Source: Oscillatoria sp. FACHB-1407 (GTDB lineage Bacteria > Cyanobacteriota > Cyanobacteriia > Elainellales > Elainellaceae). From it: 64,000 nt of DNA. The notes under the pieces were generated by a model. That model was not told the origin of the DNA and did not search any database. It saw only the letters and a list, made by a program, of their open reading frames with translations. Positions within the stretch are counted from its first letter, which is position 1. Every line of letters begins with the position of its first letter. The DNA lies in assembly GCF_014697545.1 (NCBI RefSeq), contig NZ_JACJSA010000013.1:142691-206690 (forward strand), written 5' to 3'. Of the stretch, positions 43,545-53,260 are shown piece by piece. Made by a program: the position numbers and the translations under genes.

Positions 43545-44786
43545 TTAAGAATTGGTTCTGCGTTTAAGGATACCCCCAACTCCTAAAACTCCGATCGTCA
43601 GTAGCCCTAGTATTGAGGCAGGTTCAGGAACATCGGCGATCGGTTCAGCATCAAATGCGACATCGATATCCTCATCCACGACTTGCAACACGCTTTCCTG
43701 ATTAAATTGCTGAGTGTAAGCCGTAATAATTTCATCGATCGCGTTTTCATTTTCAACAGTGTCTTCGAGTAACAACCGCACGACTTTCGATCGCTCCTCA
43801 ATAATGGTGCCTGTACTGTCTCTGAATTGTCCATCTGTATCAAAAATAGTTAAGCCAAGTGGAAAGCGAGGGGTAATTACGCTATCTACAAATGCTTGAA
43901 ATTGGCTTTCTGAAACCTCACCGCCTCCTGAAATGTTACGCCCAAAGAACAAGTCGGTTAAAATTAGTTCAGGAGTCGGATCATTATCGATGACATCTTC
44001 ATCAACATCAAAACCAACAGCTACATCTTCGTTAACAGCAACTAAAACACTTTCCTGGTTAAACTGTTCGATATAGGCATTAATGATCTCATCGATCGCT
44101 TCCTCATTTTCCACAGTGTCTTCTAATAACAGTCGGACTATTTTCGACTGTTCTTCAATAATTGTGTTAGTGCTATCTCGGAACTGTCCATCCCCATCAA
44201 AAATAGTTAATCCTGCTGGAAAACGAGCTGTAATGATCGCATCCACAAAAGCTTCAAACTGAGACTCGGAGACTTCTCCTCCACCTGGAATGTTGCGTCC
44301 AAAGAACAATTCCACTTGAATCAGTTCAGGAGTTGGATCATTGTCAATTAAGTTTTCACCTGCTCCAAAACCAACCTGTAATTCGTCTTCATTCGTGACT
44401 TGTAAAACACTTTCCTGATTAAACTGTTGTAAATACGATGCAACAATTGCATTAATAGCTGCATCTGTTTCAGGTGTATCTTCAACAAACAGAGTCACTA
44501 ACTTGGATGGCTCTTGAACTAATGTTCCTGTGCTATCTAAAAACTGTCCGTTTGCGTCAGTGATGGTTAACCCTGCTGGAAATTGAGGCGTAACAACGGA
44601 GTCTACAAACACTTGAAACTGCTCATCTGAAACTTGCCCGCCCCCCGAAATATTTTGCCCAAAGAACAAATTCTTTTCAATTAATGCCGCAGCACTGACC
44701 GGAACACAATCAGCGGCGATCGCCACTGATACCGTTGCTGTCATCGTCATAACAGCCGTTTTGAGTTGACTGACTGTGCGCTTCAT
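43545..44786 (-). CDS. Triple-DUF3574 protein with PEP-CTERM sorting signal
   Basis: 413 residues. A signal peptide (VMTMTATVSVAIAADCVPVS) is followed by three copies of a DUF3574 domain with a 119-120-residue period (starts near 38, 158 and 277). Each carries LFFGxNIxGGGxVSxxQF, then FPxGLTIxDxxGQFxDSTxT and SKxVxLxxEDT. Acidic linkers (IDNDPTPELI) join them. The C-terminus VPEPASILGLLTIGVLGVGG with KRRTNS is a PEP-CTERM signal: Pro-Glu-Pro, membrane helix, basic tail, used for sorting by exosortase. DUF3574 proteins are usually single-domain and of unknown function. It should be an exported, processed surface protein. The ATG at 44786 is the start. Confidence 0.88.
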   Translation of the reverse strand: MKRTVSQLKTAVMTMTATVSVAIAADCVPVSAAALIEKNLFFGQNISGGGQVSDEQFQVFVDSVVTPQFPAGLTITDANGQFLDSTGTLVQEPSKLVTLFVEDTPETDAAINAIVASYLQQFNQESVLQVTNEDELQVGFGAGENLIDNDPTPELIQVELFFGRNIPGGGEVSESQFEAFVDAIITARFPAGLTIFDGDGQFRDSTNTIIEEQSKIVRLLLEDTVENEEAIDEIINAYIEQFNQESVLVAVNEDVAVGFDVDEDVIDNDPTPELILTDLFFGRNISGGGEVSESQFQAFVDSVITPRFPLGLTIFDTDGQFRDSTGTIIEERSKVVRLLLEDTVENENAIDEIITAYTQQFNQESVLQVVDEDIDVAFDAEPIADVPEPASILGLLTIGVLGVGGILKRRTNS

Positions 44787-45112
44787 GAGAGCTATCTCCG
44801 CTGATGATAATAATCCCTCATGAGCTTAAGGCAGTTGATTAGAGCTTGTCAGTCAGATAACATCAGTCTCGTCATCGGAAAAGATCGGAAAAGATCGGAT
44901 TTAATAATCGTTTGTTAAATTACATGTCAAATTGCAGGATTAGCTGATCAATTTTCTGGAGTCGTACAGATCGCTAGTGTTGCTAAATCAACGATTAAAA
45001 GTTTGGCAAATAAGCTTTAACTTTTATGAACCCTCGTGAGAGATACATAGTGTTCGATTCTCAATTCGATACTATGTTAGTTTCGGCAAATTATTGAAAA
45101 GGCAGGGCATGC
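44787..45112. other. Divergent intergenic region
   Basis: 326 bp between the PEP-CTERM gene and the STAND/WD40 gene, holding both promoters. A decamer CGGAAAAGAT is repeated twice in tandem at 44876-44895 and begins a third time, 90 bp upstream of the PEP-CTERM start. This direct repeat could be a regulator site. Nothing else stands out. Confidence 0.45.
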
Positions 45113-48100
45113 ATGGAAGATTTGCTGATGACATCCGAAGAAGCCTTAGTCTTACTTGACTCGATCCTGCCGGGGCAAAAGCTAAAGGATATTCAGGAGC
45201 TAGTATTTCGGTATTCCTGGCAAGGATGGACTTACTCTAGAATTGCAGATCATGCTGGATATGATATTGGTCATATTCGAGATGTTGGCTCTAAATTGTG
45301 GCAACAACTTTCCAGAGCTTGTGGAGAGCAAGTCACCAAAAAGAATGTGCAGGCAGCCCTGCGACGGCAAATTCTTCCACAAAATGCTTCACCCCTACCT
45401 CCAACCTCATTTCCCCTGGAAGTGCTTGAACGGTCAGAGCTTCGGCCTCCAACCCAGCCAACTCAGCCACAAAAACTGCAAGCTCCAGGACGCTCTAAAT
45501 CAGTAGCCAACCCAAATCAATATTGGGGAGAGAGTATTGATGTCCCAATCTTTTATGGGCGTACTCATGAACTTGAAGTACTAGAGCAATGGATTGTTGA
45601 AGATCAATGCCGCTTGGTGGCCCTGTTGGGGATGGGGGGTATTGGTAAAACAACGTTAGCAATCAAGTTAGCCGAACAATTACAAGATCAATTTGATACT
45701 CTCATTTGGCAATCGCTGCGTAATGCTCCTCCTATTGAAGAGGTGATGACTCATCTGATTCATGTATTATCAGAATCACAGATGAGTTCGGCAAAACAAC
45801 AGGCGATCGCTGAAACCCTAGATAGCCAAATGTCACAGTTGATGGGTTATCTGCGGACATCGCGATGTTTGCTCGTATTCGATAATATTGAAGCGATTTT
45901 AGAAAGTAGTTACGCGAATACCCTCAATCATGGGCAAGTTGGGCAGTATCGGGACGGTTATGAGGCTTACGGAGAGCTATTTCGTCGCATTGGAGTCGAA
46001 CGTCATACCAGTTGTTTGGTGTTGACCAGTCGAGAAAAACCCAAAACATTAGACCCATTAGAAGGAAAAACATTGCCCGTTCGGACGTTGGCGTTAACGG
46101 GCTTAAGTCTGCCAGCGGTGCAGGCGATCGCGACCCACAATGGTTGTTTCTGCCAATCACCCAACGAGTGGAACTGTTTAATGGAGCGGTATTCGGGCAA
46201 TCCGTTAGCTCTCAAAATTGTTTCAACAACAGTACAGGAATTATTTGATGGAGATGTCAGCCAATTTTTAGAGCAGGAGACACTTGCCTTTGGTAACATC
46301 ACAACCTTGTTGGATGAACAGTTTCATCGGTTGTCAGAACTTGAGAAACAAGTCATGTATTGGCTAGCGGTCAACCGAGAATGGGTGTCGATCGCAGAAT
46401 TGCGCTCTGATCTGGTCACACTGACTCAATTGCAGTTACTCGAAGCGTTGCAATCGTTGGGACGATGTTCCTTAGTGGAAAAGTCAGCGGGTCAATTCAC
46501 GCTACAGCCCGTCGTGATGGAGTATGTCACCGATCGCTTTATCGAGCAGGTGAGTGAAGAAATCACAACGCACACTCCTCGCCTTTTAATCAGTCATGCG
46601 CTGATGAAAGCAGAGGCAAAAGATTACATTCGAGATAGTCAAATTCGAGTTATTCTTGAGCCTCTGGCGACTCGGTTAATGCAACACTGGCGATCGCCCA
46701 AAGAAGTACAATACCAACTCAATCAGTTATTGCAGACATTAAAAGCTGACTATGCCATGTTTGCTGGATATAGCGGTGGTAACGTGATCAATCTCTTGCG
46801 TTATTTTGAGGTTGACCTAAGGGGCTATGATTTTTCGGGTTTGCGGATCTGGCAGGCATACTTACAAAATATCAGCTTGCATGGGGTTAATTTTAGCCAT
46901 GCTGACTTGGGGCGATCGGTGTTCACAGAAACGCTGGCAACGCCTTCTGCGGTAGCGTTTAGCCCGGATGGACAGTTGGTAGCGACGGGAGATTTAAGGG
47001 GAGAAGTACGGTTGTGGCGATCGACCGATGGCAAAAACCTGTTGACCTTGAAAGGGCACAGCAGTTGGGTCTGGTCGTTAGCGTTTAGTCCCGATGGGGC
47101 AACGCTTGCCAGTGGCAGTGACGATCGCACGGTCAAACTTTGGGACTTGCAGACAGGACAATGCCGTCATACCCTCAGTCATGAGGGGTCGATCTGGTCA
47201 GTTGCTTATAGTGCAGACGGTAAATATTTTGCGAGTGGTAGCGAAGATCAGACTGTAAAATTGTGGGATCTTCACACGGGGCAATGCCTGAAAACATTGA
47301 CAGGACATGACAGTTGGGTGCGATCGATCGCCTTCTGCCCAACGTCACGGTTGCTAGCCAGTGCAGGCGATGACGGAACGATTAAACTGTGGAATTTGGC
47401 TACAGGACGCTGCGATCGCACCTTGCACGGACATCGCGATCGGGTCTGGTCGATTGCTTTTGCTCCTAACTCCAAGCAGAGTTACCCTTCTCATCTGCTG
47501 GCCAGTGGTAGCAGTGATACAACAGTCCGAGTGTGGGATTGTAAAACAGGTCGTTGTCTTCACGTCATGCAAGGACATGCGAATTGGGTGCGTTCAGTTG
47601 CCTTTAGCCCCGATGGAGAAACCGTTGCAAGCGGCAGTGAAGATCACACGATTAAGCTATGGAATGCATTCACAGGGCAATGTCTACAGACGATTAAAGG
47701 ACATGCGAATTGGGTGCGTTCTGTTGCCTTTAGCCCCAATGGAGAAACCCTTGCCAGTGGCAGTGGCGATCACTCAGCCAAGCTTTGGGATGTGGCTACT
47801 GGCTGTTGTCAACGTACTCTAAAAGGCTATACCAATCGGGTTTGGTCTGTTGCTCTCAGCCTCGATGGCAACACCTTAGCCAGTGGCAACGATGACTACA
47901 CCGTGAGGGTGTGGCGTCTGCCCAACGCGGGGAACACAGACATTCAGCCCGATCGCGTCTTGCGAGGTCACACGAATGCCGTTTGTGCGATCGCCTTTGG
48001 CAACAGTGAAGCTCCCGCCTTTAGCCCAACGGCATCGGTGTTAGCCAGTGGTAGTAGTGATCACACCATTAAACTCTGGGATCTAGCCACAGGACAATGT

Positions 48101-48862
48101 TTGCAAACCTTGCGAGGTCATACCAGTCGTGTCTGGTCAGTAGTCTTTAGCCCCGATGGCAAAACTTTGGCTAGCAGCAGCGATGACCACACGATCAAAC
48201 TGTGGGATGTGTCACTTGGACAATGCCGACAGACGTTACACGGGCATAGCAACTGGGTTTGTGCGATCGCCTTCAATCCCAATCCTGATTTACCACTGCT
48301 TGCCAGTGCGAGCTATGACCAAACCGTGAAAGTATGGAATATAGAAACGGGGGAATGCCTTAAAACACTGGAGGGACACACCAACTGGGTTTGGTCAACG
48401 GCGTTCAGTCCCGATGGCAAAACGCTCGCCAGTGGTAGCGGCGACCATACGATCAAACTATGGGACGTGGAGACAGGTGAGTGTTTGAAAACGCTTCATG
48501 GACATACCAGTCGCATTTGGGCGATCGCCTTTTGTCCACAAGCAGAAACTCAATGGCTTGCGAGTAGTAGCAGCGACCACACGATTAAGGTGTGGAATGT
48601 GGAAACAGGTGAGTGTTGTCACACCTTGCAGGGACACAGCAGCATGATTTGGTCGGTCGCCTTTAGTGCTGACGGTCGCACCCTTGTAAGTGGTAGCCAC
48701 GACGAAACGGTGCGGTTGTGGGATATTGAGACAGAGCATTGTTCTGTCGTGTTAAAAGCAGAAAAGCCTTACGATCACATGAACATTACGGGAGTAACAG
48801 GCTTGACCGATGCCCAGATCACCACACTCTGTGCGTTGGGTGCCGTTGCTCATCCCCAATGA
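45113..48862 (+). CDS. STAND ATPase with N-terminal HTH and WD40 repeats (copy 1)
   Basis: 1249 residues; alignment with the paralogue at 57426 suggests the ATG at 45128 may be the true start. Residues 6-85 form an HTH-like domain found on cyanobacterial NB-ARC/WD40 and vWA-MoxR-associated proteins (KLKDIQELVFRYSWQGWTYS). The NB-ARC ATPase follows with Walker A LLGMGGIGKTTLAIKLAEQL near 173-190, Walker B CLLVFDNIEAIL and the sensor TSREK. Next are a winged-helix region, a short pentapeptide-like stretch (LRGYDFSGLRIWQAYLQNIS) and about 14 WD40 repeats to the end. STAND proteins are ATP-gated switches: WD40 blades sense a ligand and release the ATPase to oligomerise. Related proteins act in defence or development. 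No separate toxic effector domain is visible. Confidence 0.94.
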   Translation: MEDLLMTSEEALVLLDSILPGQKLKDIQELVFRYSWQGWTYSRIADHAGYDIGHIRDVGSKLWQQLSRACGEQVTKKNVQAALRRQILPQNASPLPPTSFPLEVLERSELRPPTQPTQPQKLQAPGRSKSVANPNQYWGESIDVPIFYGRTHELEVLEQWIVEDQCRLVALLGMGGIGKTTLAIKLAEQLQDQFDTLIWQSLRNAPPIEEVMTHLIHVLSESQMSSAKQQAIAETLDSQMSQLMGYLRTSRCLLVFDNIEAILESSYANTLNHGQVGQYRDGYEAYGELFRRIGVERHTSCLVLTSREKPKTLDPLEGKTLPVRTLALTGLSLPAVQAIATHNGCFCQSPNEWNCLMERYSGNPLALKIVSTTVQELFDGDVSQFLEQETLAFGNITTLLDEQFHRLSELEKQVMYWLAVNREWVSIAELRSDLVTLTQLQLLEALQSLGRCSLVEKSAGQFTLQPVVMEYVTDRFIEQVSEEITTHTPRLLISHALMKAEAKDYIRDSQIRVILEPLATRLMQHWRSPKEVQYQLNQLLQTLKADYAMFAGYSGGNVINLLRYFEVDLRGYDFSGLRIWQAYLQNISLHGVNFSHADLGRSVFTETLATPSAVAFSPDGQLVATGDLRGEVRLWRSTDGKNLLTLKGHSSWVWSLAFSPDGATLASGSDDRTVKLWDLQTGQCRHTLSHEGSIWSVAYSADGKYFASGSEDQTVKLWDLHTGQCLKTLTGHDSWVRSIAFCPTSRLLASAGDDGTIKLWNLATGRCDRTLHGHRDRVWSIAFAPNSKQSYPSHLLASGSSDTTVRVWDCKTGRCLHVMQGHANWVRSVAFSPDGETVASGSEDHTIKLWNAFTGQCLQTIKGHANWVRSVAFSPNGETLASGSGDHSAKLWDVATGCCQRTLKGYTNRVWSVALSLDGNTLASGNDDYTVRVWRLPNAGNTDIQPDRVLRGHTNAVCAIAFGNSEAPAFSPTASVLASGSSDHTIKLWDLATGQCLQTLRGHTSRVWSVVFSPDGKTLASSSDDHTIKLWDVSLGQCRQTLHGHSNWVCAIAFNPNPDLPLLASASYDQTVKVWNIETGECLKTLEGHTNWVWSTAFSPDGKTLASGSGDHTIKLWDVETGECLKTLHGHTSRIWAIAFCPQAETQWLASSSSDHTIKVWNVETGECCHTLQGHSSMIWSVAFSADGRTLVSGSHDETVRLWDIETEHCSVVLKAEKPYDHMNITGVTGLTDAQITTLCALGAVAHPQ

Positions 48863-48875
48863 GAGTGTAACTCCA

Positions 48876-49196
48876 TCAAGCTGTCTCAGATCTCAAAAAG
48901 ATGGCACCCACAACAACCAAAAAGACACCCACTAATTTGGTGGCAGTATAACCTTCTTTAAATAGAAGAATGCCAAATAGCACAGTGCACAATGCATCTA
49001 ACCCAGATACAATCAACCCATTTACTCCTAAGTTGGGATTCCGCGATAACAACCAAATTTGAAGACTGGCTCCACCGACAAAGAACAGATAAACCAGAAT
49101 AGTCGGCACTAATTTTTCGTAACCCTCAGATAGCTTCATGAAGATGCCACCAACGGAATAGGCAAGCGCAGCAACGATTGCAATGAAGAGATACAT
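48876..49196 (-). CDS. Four-helix EamA/SMR-type transporter
   Basis: 106 residues with four hydrophobic helices (YLFIAIVAALAYSVGGIFMK, LVPTILVYLFFVGGASLQIW, GLIVSGLDALCTVLFGILLF, LVGVFLVVVGAIFL). Length and topology match small multidrug-resistance-type transporters, which work as dimers; the sequence is closer to the EamA-like half-transporters than to EmrE. The substrate is unknown. It lies between the end of the STAND gene and a pseudogene copy of that end, so it may have arrived with a rearrangement. Confidence 0.78.
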   Translation of the reverse strand: MYLFIAIVAALAYSVGGIFMKLSEGYEKLVPTILVYLFFVGGASLQIWLLSRNPNLGVNGLIVSGLDALCTVLFGILLFKEGYTATKLVGVFLVVVGAIFLRSETA

Positions 49197-49320
49197 GATT
49201 TTGTAGGCTCTTGATTAATATTATGAAAGCGACAGGAGGATGAACAAAGGCATTGAAAAGGACTTCCCTGTGGGTAATTGCTTCATCCTGTTATTTATGC
49301 CTGATCGGTTGCGTTTGGGG

Positions 49321-49512
49321 TTGACGGTTGCACCCTTGTAAGTGGTAGCTAGATGAAACAGTGTGGTTATGGGATATTGAGACAGAACATTGCTCATCCG
49401 CGTTAAAAACAGAAAGCCCTTACGATCGCATGAACATTACGGGAGTCACAGGCTTGACCAATGCCCAGATCACGACACTCTGCGCGTTGGGTGCCGTTGC
49501 TCACTCCCATGA
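49321..49512 (+). pseudogene. 3'-end remnant of a third STAND/WD40 gene
   Basis: This 190-bp segment closely matches the last 190 bp of the gene at 45113-48862 (from the GACGGTCGCACCCTTGTAAG region to the end), for example ATGAACATTACGGGAGT and GGGTGCCGTTGC. It has a one-base deletion after GGTAGC, an immediate TAG and a changed stop region, so it cannot be translated as such. It is the trace of a lost third copy or a local duplication. Confidence 0.85.
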
Positions 49513-49514
49513 GT

Positions 49515-49697
49515 CTAGGTAAATAGACCAAGATAATAGCAGAACAGTACCATGCAAGCCCACAACCCAGCTAACCATCCTGCATGTTCTGATTGAGAAA
49601 AGAAGCTTAAGACAATACAAACGGCGATTAGAAAAGCACTCCGTTTAATCGTTAATATCAATTGACGGAACTGTTGATCATCCATATTTGATATCAA
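49515..49697 (-). CDS. Small two-helix membrane protein, unknown
   Basis: 60 residues (56 if the ATG at 49685 is used). Two hydrophobic segments are visible: SAFLIAVCIVLSFFS and GWLAGLWACMVLFCYYLGLF. No family is recognised. It lies 10 bp after the DUF1772-like gene in the same direction, so the two are probably one transcript. Confidence 0.5.
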   Translation of the reverse strand: MISNMDDQQFRQLILTIKRSAFLIAVCIVLSFFSQSEHAGWLAGLWACMVLFCYYLGLFT

Positions 49698-49707
49698 AGA
49701 GCGATCG

Positions 49708-50163
49708 CTACACAGGTGAAAAAGCCAATGTCACCATCATCAGCGTCAATACCGCAGAACCAGTAATAGCCAGTGTCCGTGGCCAGTTATAGCGGATTAA
49801 TTCTTGAATTACGTCCTCTTGCTTGCCATTTCGCTCTAATCGGTTATGGCGGGGGATAGCTAACGCCACTGTGACAAACAGGGACACTAAGGCACACCCG
49901 CTATTGGCTACAACAAGCCACAGCGGGATGGCTTCAGGATGCACAAAAATCAACACCAAGGGCAACAGAAAAGATGCAAATCCTGGAATGATCACAGGTA
50001 GGGGAATGTGACTCGAATAAAACTGATGGTAAGTTATGTATTCCTCAGAGCCAACCTTGCCAAACAGTGGATAGATGACGATTTGAGCAAACCAGATTAA
50101 ACCGAGATTGTAGAAGATGAGTACGGTACAAAACAACAAAAAAGTGTGGGGAAAATCCATCAC
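49708..50163 (-). CDS. DUF1772-like four-helix membrane protein
   Basis: 151 residues with four hydrophobic helices (FLLFCTVLIFYNLGLIWFAQ, IIPGFASFLLPLVLIFV, WLVVANSGCALVSLFVTVAL, LAITGSAVLTLMMVTLAF). The pattern (WFxQxVxYPLF near the start, PRHNRL and YNWPRT in the second half) resembles DUF1772/anthrone-oxygenase-like proteins. A molecular role in this organism is not known. Confidence 0.7.
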   Translation of the reverse strand: MMDFPHTFLLFCTVLIFYNLGLIWFAQIVIYPLFGKVGSEEYITYHQFYSSHIPLPVIIPGFASFLLPLVLIFVHPEAIPLWLVVANSGCALVSLFVTVALAIPRHNRLERNGKQEDVIQELIRYNWPRTLAITGSAVLTLMMVTLAFSPV

Positions 50164-50241
50164 TGTAACTCCGTAAAGTTCTTTAAATCAGAAAACCTGT
50201 AGAGGTTTCATGAGAACCCCTACAGGCGGCTAGTACACCAC

Positions 50242-51636
50242 TTAAGCCAAACTAAAGTCAGCGGCTGTAAAACTACTTTGGTTAGCCACGTTAGTTAAGT
50301 TCGTGAGGTTCGCTAACACACTAAATCGACCATTATTAGCTAAGTCTTCAGAAAAGACGACACGGCTAATTCCTAAACTGGTGTTGAAGTAAACGAATAG
50401 CCCCCGTCCTCCAGTGAAGTTGGAATTATCCGCGATCGCTCTAGCTGCTGCTCCAGCATTCGCAAAGCCAGTTGCATCGGTCAGCACCACCAGGTTGTTA
50501 TCGCCAGTGAGTTGACTCGCATCTCCCCGTTGGAAGCTCAGGTTTGTGAGTCCGCTGGTTTGACGATTTAGCGCAATCTGATCTTGTCCAATCTCATAAT
50601 CTGTAATCAGGTCAGGACGATTTAGACCTGCCCCTGGATTTGCACCCGTAAAGGGATCATTGGCGAATAGGAAGCGATCGCGTCCACCTCCACCTGTCAG
50701 CGAGTCACCGACTGTTGCCGTACCTGTGCCTACTGGGATTTGAATCGTCCCGGTGCCCCCTGCTAGCAAGTCATCCCCGTTCCCTCCATCCGCGACTATA
50801 CGAATGGCTGTGTTTCTGGCATCGAGAGAATCATTCCCCTCACCGCCGTTAAACACAATCGAGGTGACACCCGTATTGCTGAGATCGTTCACAACAAACG
50901 TGTCGTTGCCCCCTACGCCGTTGACGTTGAAGATTTCAGAGGTGCTCACCGTCAAGGTAAATTGCCCAACGGCTTGTCCATCAATGGTAGGGCGATCGAG
51001 CAACACTTGACCTTGAGCATCTTTGCCCAACGTAAAGTTATCCCCTCGTGTTAGTGCCCCTTCTACAGCAACGGTGTCGGTGCCATCGCCTCCAGTCATC
51101 AAGTCGCTGCCTTCACCGTCCCGCCAGCCCATTAGATCATCGCCACTACCGCCCAACATGCGATCGTCACCTATGCCTGCGTTGATGATGTCGTTGCCAG
51201 CATCCCCGCTGATAGTGTCAATGCCTGTGCCACCTGTAATAACATCATTGCCATCCCTTGCCCGAATGATGTCATTGCCAGAACCACCGTTGATATTGTC
51301 GTTGCCTGCACCTGCATCAATCCGGTCATTACCAGAACTAGCGTTAATAGAGTCATCTCCACTGCCACCGCTAATGCGATCGTTGCCTGCGCCACCGTCA
51401 ATTGAGTCGTTCCCGGTGCCACCAATCAACCTATCGTCGCCAGCACCCCCCGTGATGGTGTCACCATCAGCACCCCCATCGATGCGATCGTTGCCACTAC
51501 CACCATTGCAATTGTCTCGTCCTGCGCCTCCTGAGAGTAAATCATTACCACCCTCGCCAAAATAGACATCTCTAAGATTGGTTCCTCTAAAGATATCTCT
51601 TAGATTACTACCACGTAGTCTAACTCCTCTTGCCAT
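50242..51636 (-). CDS. RTX calcium-binding protein with two repeat blocks
   Basis: 464 residues. Residues about 25-190 are almost pure RTX nonapeptides (GGAGDDRLIGGTGNDSIDGG and similar). A beta-rich spacer (TVAVEGALTRGDNFTLGK) leads to a second RTX-like segment (VFNGGEGNDSLDARN, GGNGDDLLAGGTG) and a C-terminal domain (DLITDYEIGQDQIALNRQTS) with a secretion tail (SSFTAADFSLA). It has no signal peptide. Calcium-folded, type I-secreted surface or extracellular protein; the cargo function is unknown. Confidence 0.9.
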   Translation of the reverse strand: MARGVRLRGSNLRDIFRGTNLRDVYFGEGGNDLLSGGAGRDNCNGGSGNDRIDGGADGDTITGGAGDDRLIGGTGNDSIDGGAGNDRISGGSGDDSINASSGNDRIDAGAGNDNINGGSGNDIIRARDGNDVITGGTGIDTISGDAGNDIINAGIGDDRMLGGSGDDLMGWRDGEGSDLMTGGDGTDTVAVEGALTRGDNFTLGKDAQGQVLLDRPTIDGQAVGQFTLTVSTSEIFNVNGVGGNDTFVVNDLSNTGVTSIVFNGGEGNDSLDARNTAIRIVADGGNGDDLLAGGTGTIQIPVGTGTATVGDSLTGGGGRDRFLFANDPFTGANPGAGLNRPDLITDYEIGQDQIALNRQTSGLTNLSFQRGDASQLTGDNNLVVLTDATGFANAGAAARAIADNSNFTGGRGLFVYFNTSLGISRVVFSEDLANNGRFSVLANLTNLTNVANQSSFTAADFSLA

Positions 51637-52249
51637 CGTACGTTCTCCTAAATGTAGTTAAGTGATGAGTGTTCTAATGCTGTAGTTTCAGTGAATTTTG
51701 CAAGTCAATTTAGAGTTGACTTTGACTGCAAATAGACATGAGAAGCTACTAGCCTTGATGTTTGGTCTAAGCTCTGAACGACAGATTTCTCTCAGTTGAG
51801 CATCAGAAGATCAACGAGAAATGAAATCACTTGAAGTTGAATCGTTTACAAACAAAATGATTTCTCGGTTATTTCACCAGCTTAAACAAGCTTTGATGGT
51901 TTGCCAGTCGGAGAAAGTCTGAAAAGAACGGTTGGATTCATTCGGGAAACAAATGTTGGAAAAGTCTAGAAATCCTTCAAATAAAGCACTTCAACACCCA
52001 AACACCACTAACCCAATCTTTTCCGCTCATCTAAACAGGCTTCATCTGACTTTTTCAGACTGGCAAATTGAATTCCGTTTTCTATGCTGAGGGAGTGTAG
52101 GTAAAGCGTTTGTGTGAGCAGCGTATCGTATAAAACCACAAACCGTACTTTTAATGCGATCGCCCACCGCTCTGTAGGAAGTTTGTTTCACATCGTTTCA
52201 TCAACTGACAAACAGTTGATCTACTCATCTCATTTACACGTTGAACACT
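51637..52249. other. Intergenic region upstream of RTX and cupin genes
   Basis: 613 bp with no supported gene. It must hold the divergent promoters of the RTX gene (minus) and the bicupin gene (plus). A TTGATC/GATCAA pair and CTGACTTTTTCAGA-type short inverted repeats are visible, but none is strong. No coding potential is convincing in either strand. Confidence 0.4.
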
Positions 52250-52939
52250 ATGTATCAACAACTTCAATCTCCAACATGGACGCCTAAACAAATTCACTGT
52301 GATTTATCTCAACGAGTTGCAGTGCATGCTGAAGATATCATTTGGGAACCAACCCCCTATCCTGGTATCTGGTTTGGTTGTTTTGAGGCCAATCATTTAA
52401 TTCAAGAGCATCCCCTGACGATGCTGACACGCTTTGACCCAGGAGGGTTCTTTGCTCCTCACGGTCATCCTGATGGCGAAGAGATATTAGTCGTTCAAGG
52501 CATGTTTGCTGACGAAACGGGAGAATATCCGGCAGGTTCCTATCTGCTCAACCCGGAATGGTTTAGTCATTCCCCCTACAGCACGGATGGCTGTATTACC
52601 TTCGTCAAACTCCGCCATCATAGCGGCAAAAATCGCAACCAAATTCGGGCAAACCTCAATCTTTTACCGTGGGTATCGAGTTCAATTCCTCAAATTAAGG
52701 TAAAACCGCTCTATCAGCAAGCGGGCTTCACGGAAACCGTTCGGATTGAACGGTGGGAACCTGGAACACACCTATCCTGGAGAAGCGAATCGATGGTAAA
52801 AGAGATTTTTGTATTGGAAGGGATCTGGGCAGATGAGTTGGGTGAATACTCTGCCGGAGCATGGCTGCGCTATCCCCCCGGTTGCGTCTACGCCCCCTCT
52901 TCTCCAGAGGGTTGTGTTCTCTACGTCAAAACCTATTAG
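52250..52939 (+). CDS. ChrR-like double-cupin protein
   Basis: About 229 residues from the ATG at 52250 (a TTG at 52241 is in frame). Two cupin halves: the first has FDPGGFFAPHGHPDGEEILV, then DETGEYPAGSYLLNPEWFSH; the second has WEPGTHLSWRSESMVKEIFV, then DELGEYSAGAWLRYPPG. The first half keeps His residues suited to metal binding; the second has Trp-Arg-Ser there and has probably lost its metal. The layout is that of ChrR-like cupins, which in anti-sigma factors sense oxidative stress. No sigma-binding N-terminal domain is seen, so it is a stand-alone sensor or enzyme. Confidence 0.85.
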   Translation: MYQQLQSPTWTPKQIHCDLSQRVAVHAEDIIWEPTPYPGIWFGCFEANHLIQEHPLTMLTRFDPGGFFAPHGHPDGEEILVVQGMFADETGEYPAGSYLLNPEWFSHSPYSTDGCITFVKLRHHSGKNRNQIRANLNLLPWVSSSIPQIKVKPLYQQAGFTETVRIERWEPGTHLSWRSESMVKEIFVLEGIWADELGEYSAGAWLRYPPGCVYAPSSPEGCVLYVKTY

Positions 52940-52998
52940 AAGTGTTACTTGAAAGTTGCTCCTGTCATTGTGAGCGATCGCCTTCTGACTCTGATAAA

Positions 52999-53166
52999 TG
53001 CACCTTTTAACTCAAAGTTTGCACCTCTGAGCTTGAAACGTGCACCTCTGACCTTGACAAATGCACTTCTGAACTCAAAGTTTGCACTTCTGAACTCAAA
53101 GTTTGCACTTCTGAACTCGGAACTTCCATCTTTGAACTCGGAACTTGCACCTCCGGGTCCAAACAA
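52999..53166. repeat. 21-bp tandem array A (8 units)
   Basis: Eight consecutive units of exactly 21 bp, consensus TGCACTTCTGAACTCAAAGT plus one base, with two identical central units (53062-53103) and diverged ends. All six frames are mostly open because 21 is a multiple of three. No spacer sequences, so it is not CRISPR. Confidence 0.9.
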
Positions 53167-53260
53167 TGAGGTTTGGAACTCAAAGTCTGGAACTGTAAAT
53201 CCCAAAATTTTCATCCTCATCAAACATCTAAGGAGTCTTACAAAAACAAGTAGTGCAAGC

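Noticed and set aside
51023..51565. 180-residue Pro/Ser-rich frame opposite an RTX gene
   Set aside because: It is the complement of GGxGxD repeats and has no independent evidence.
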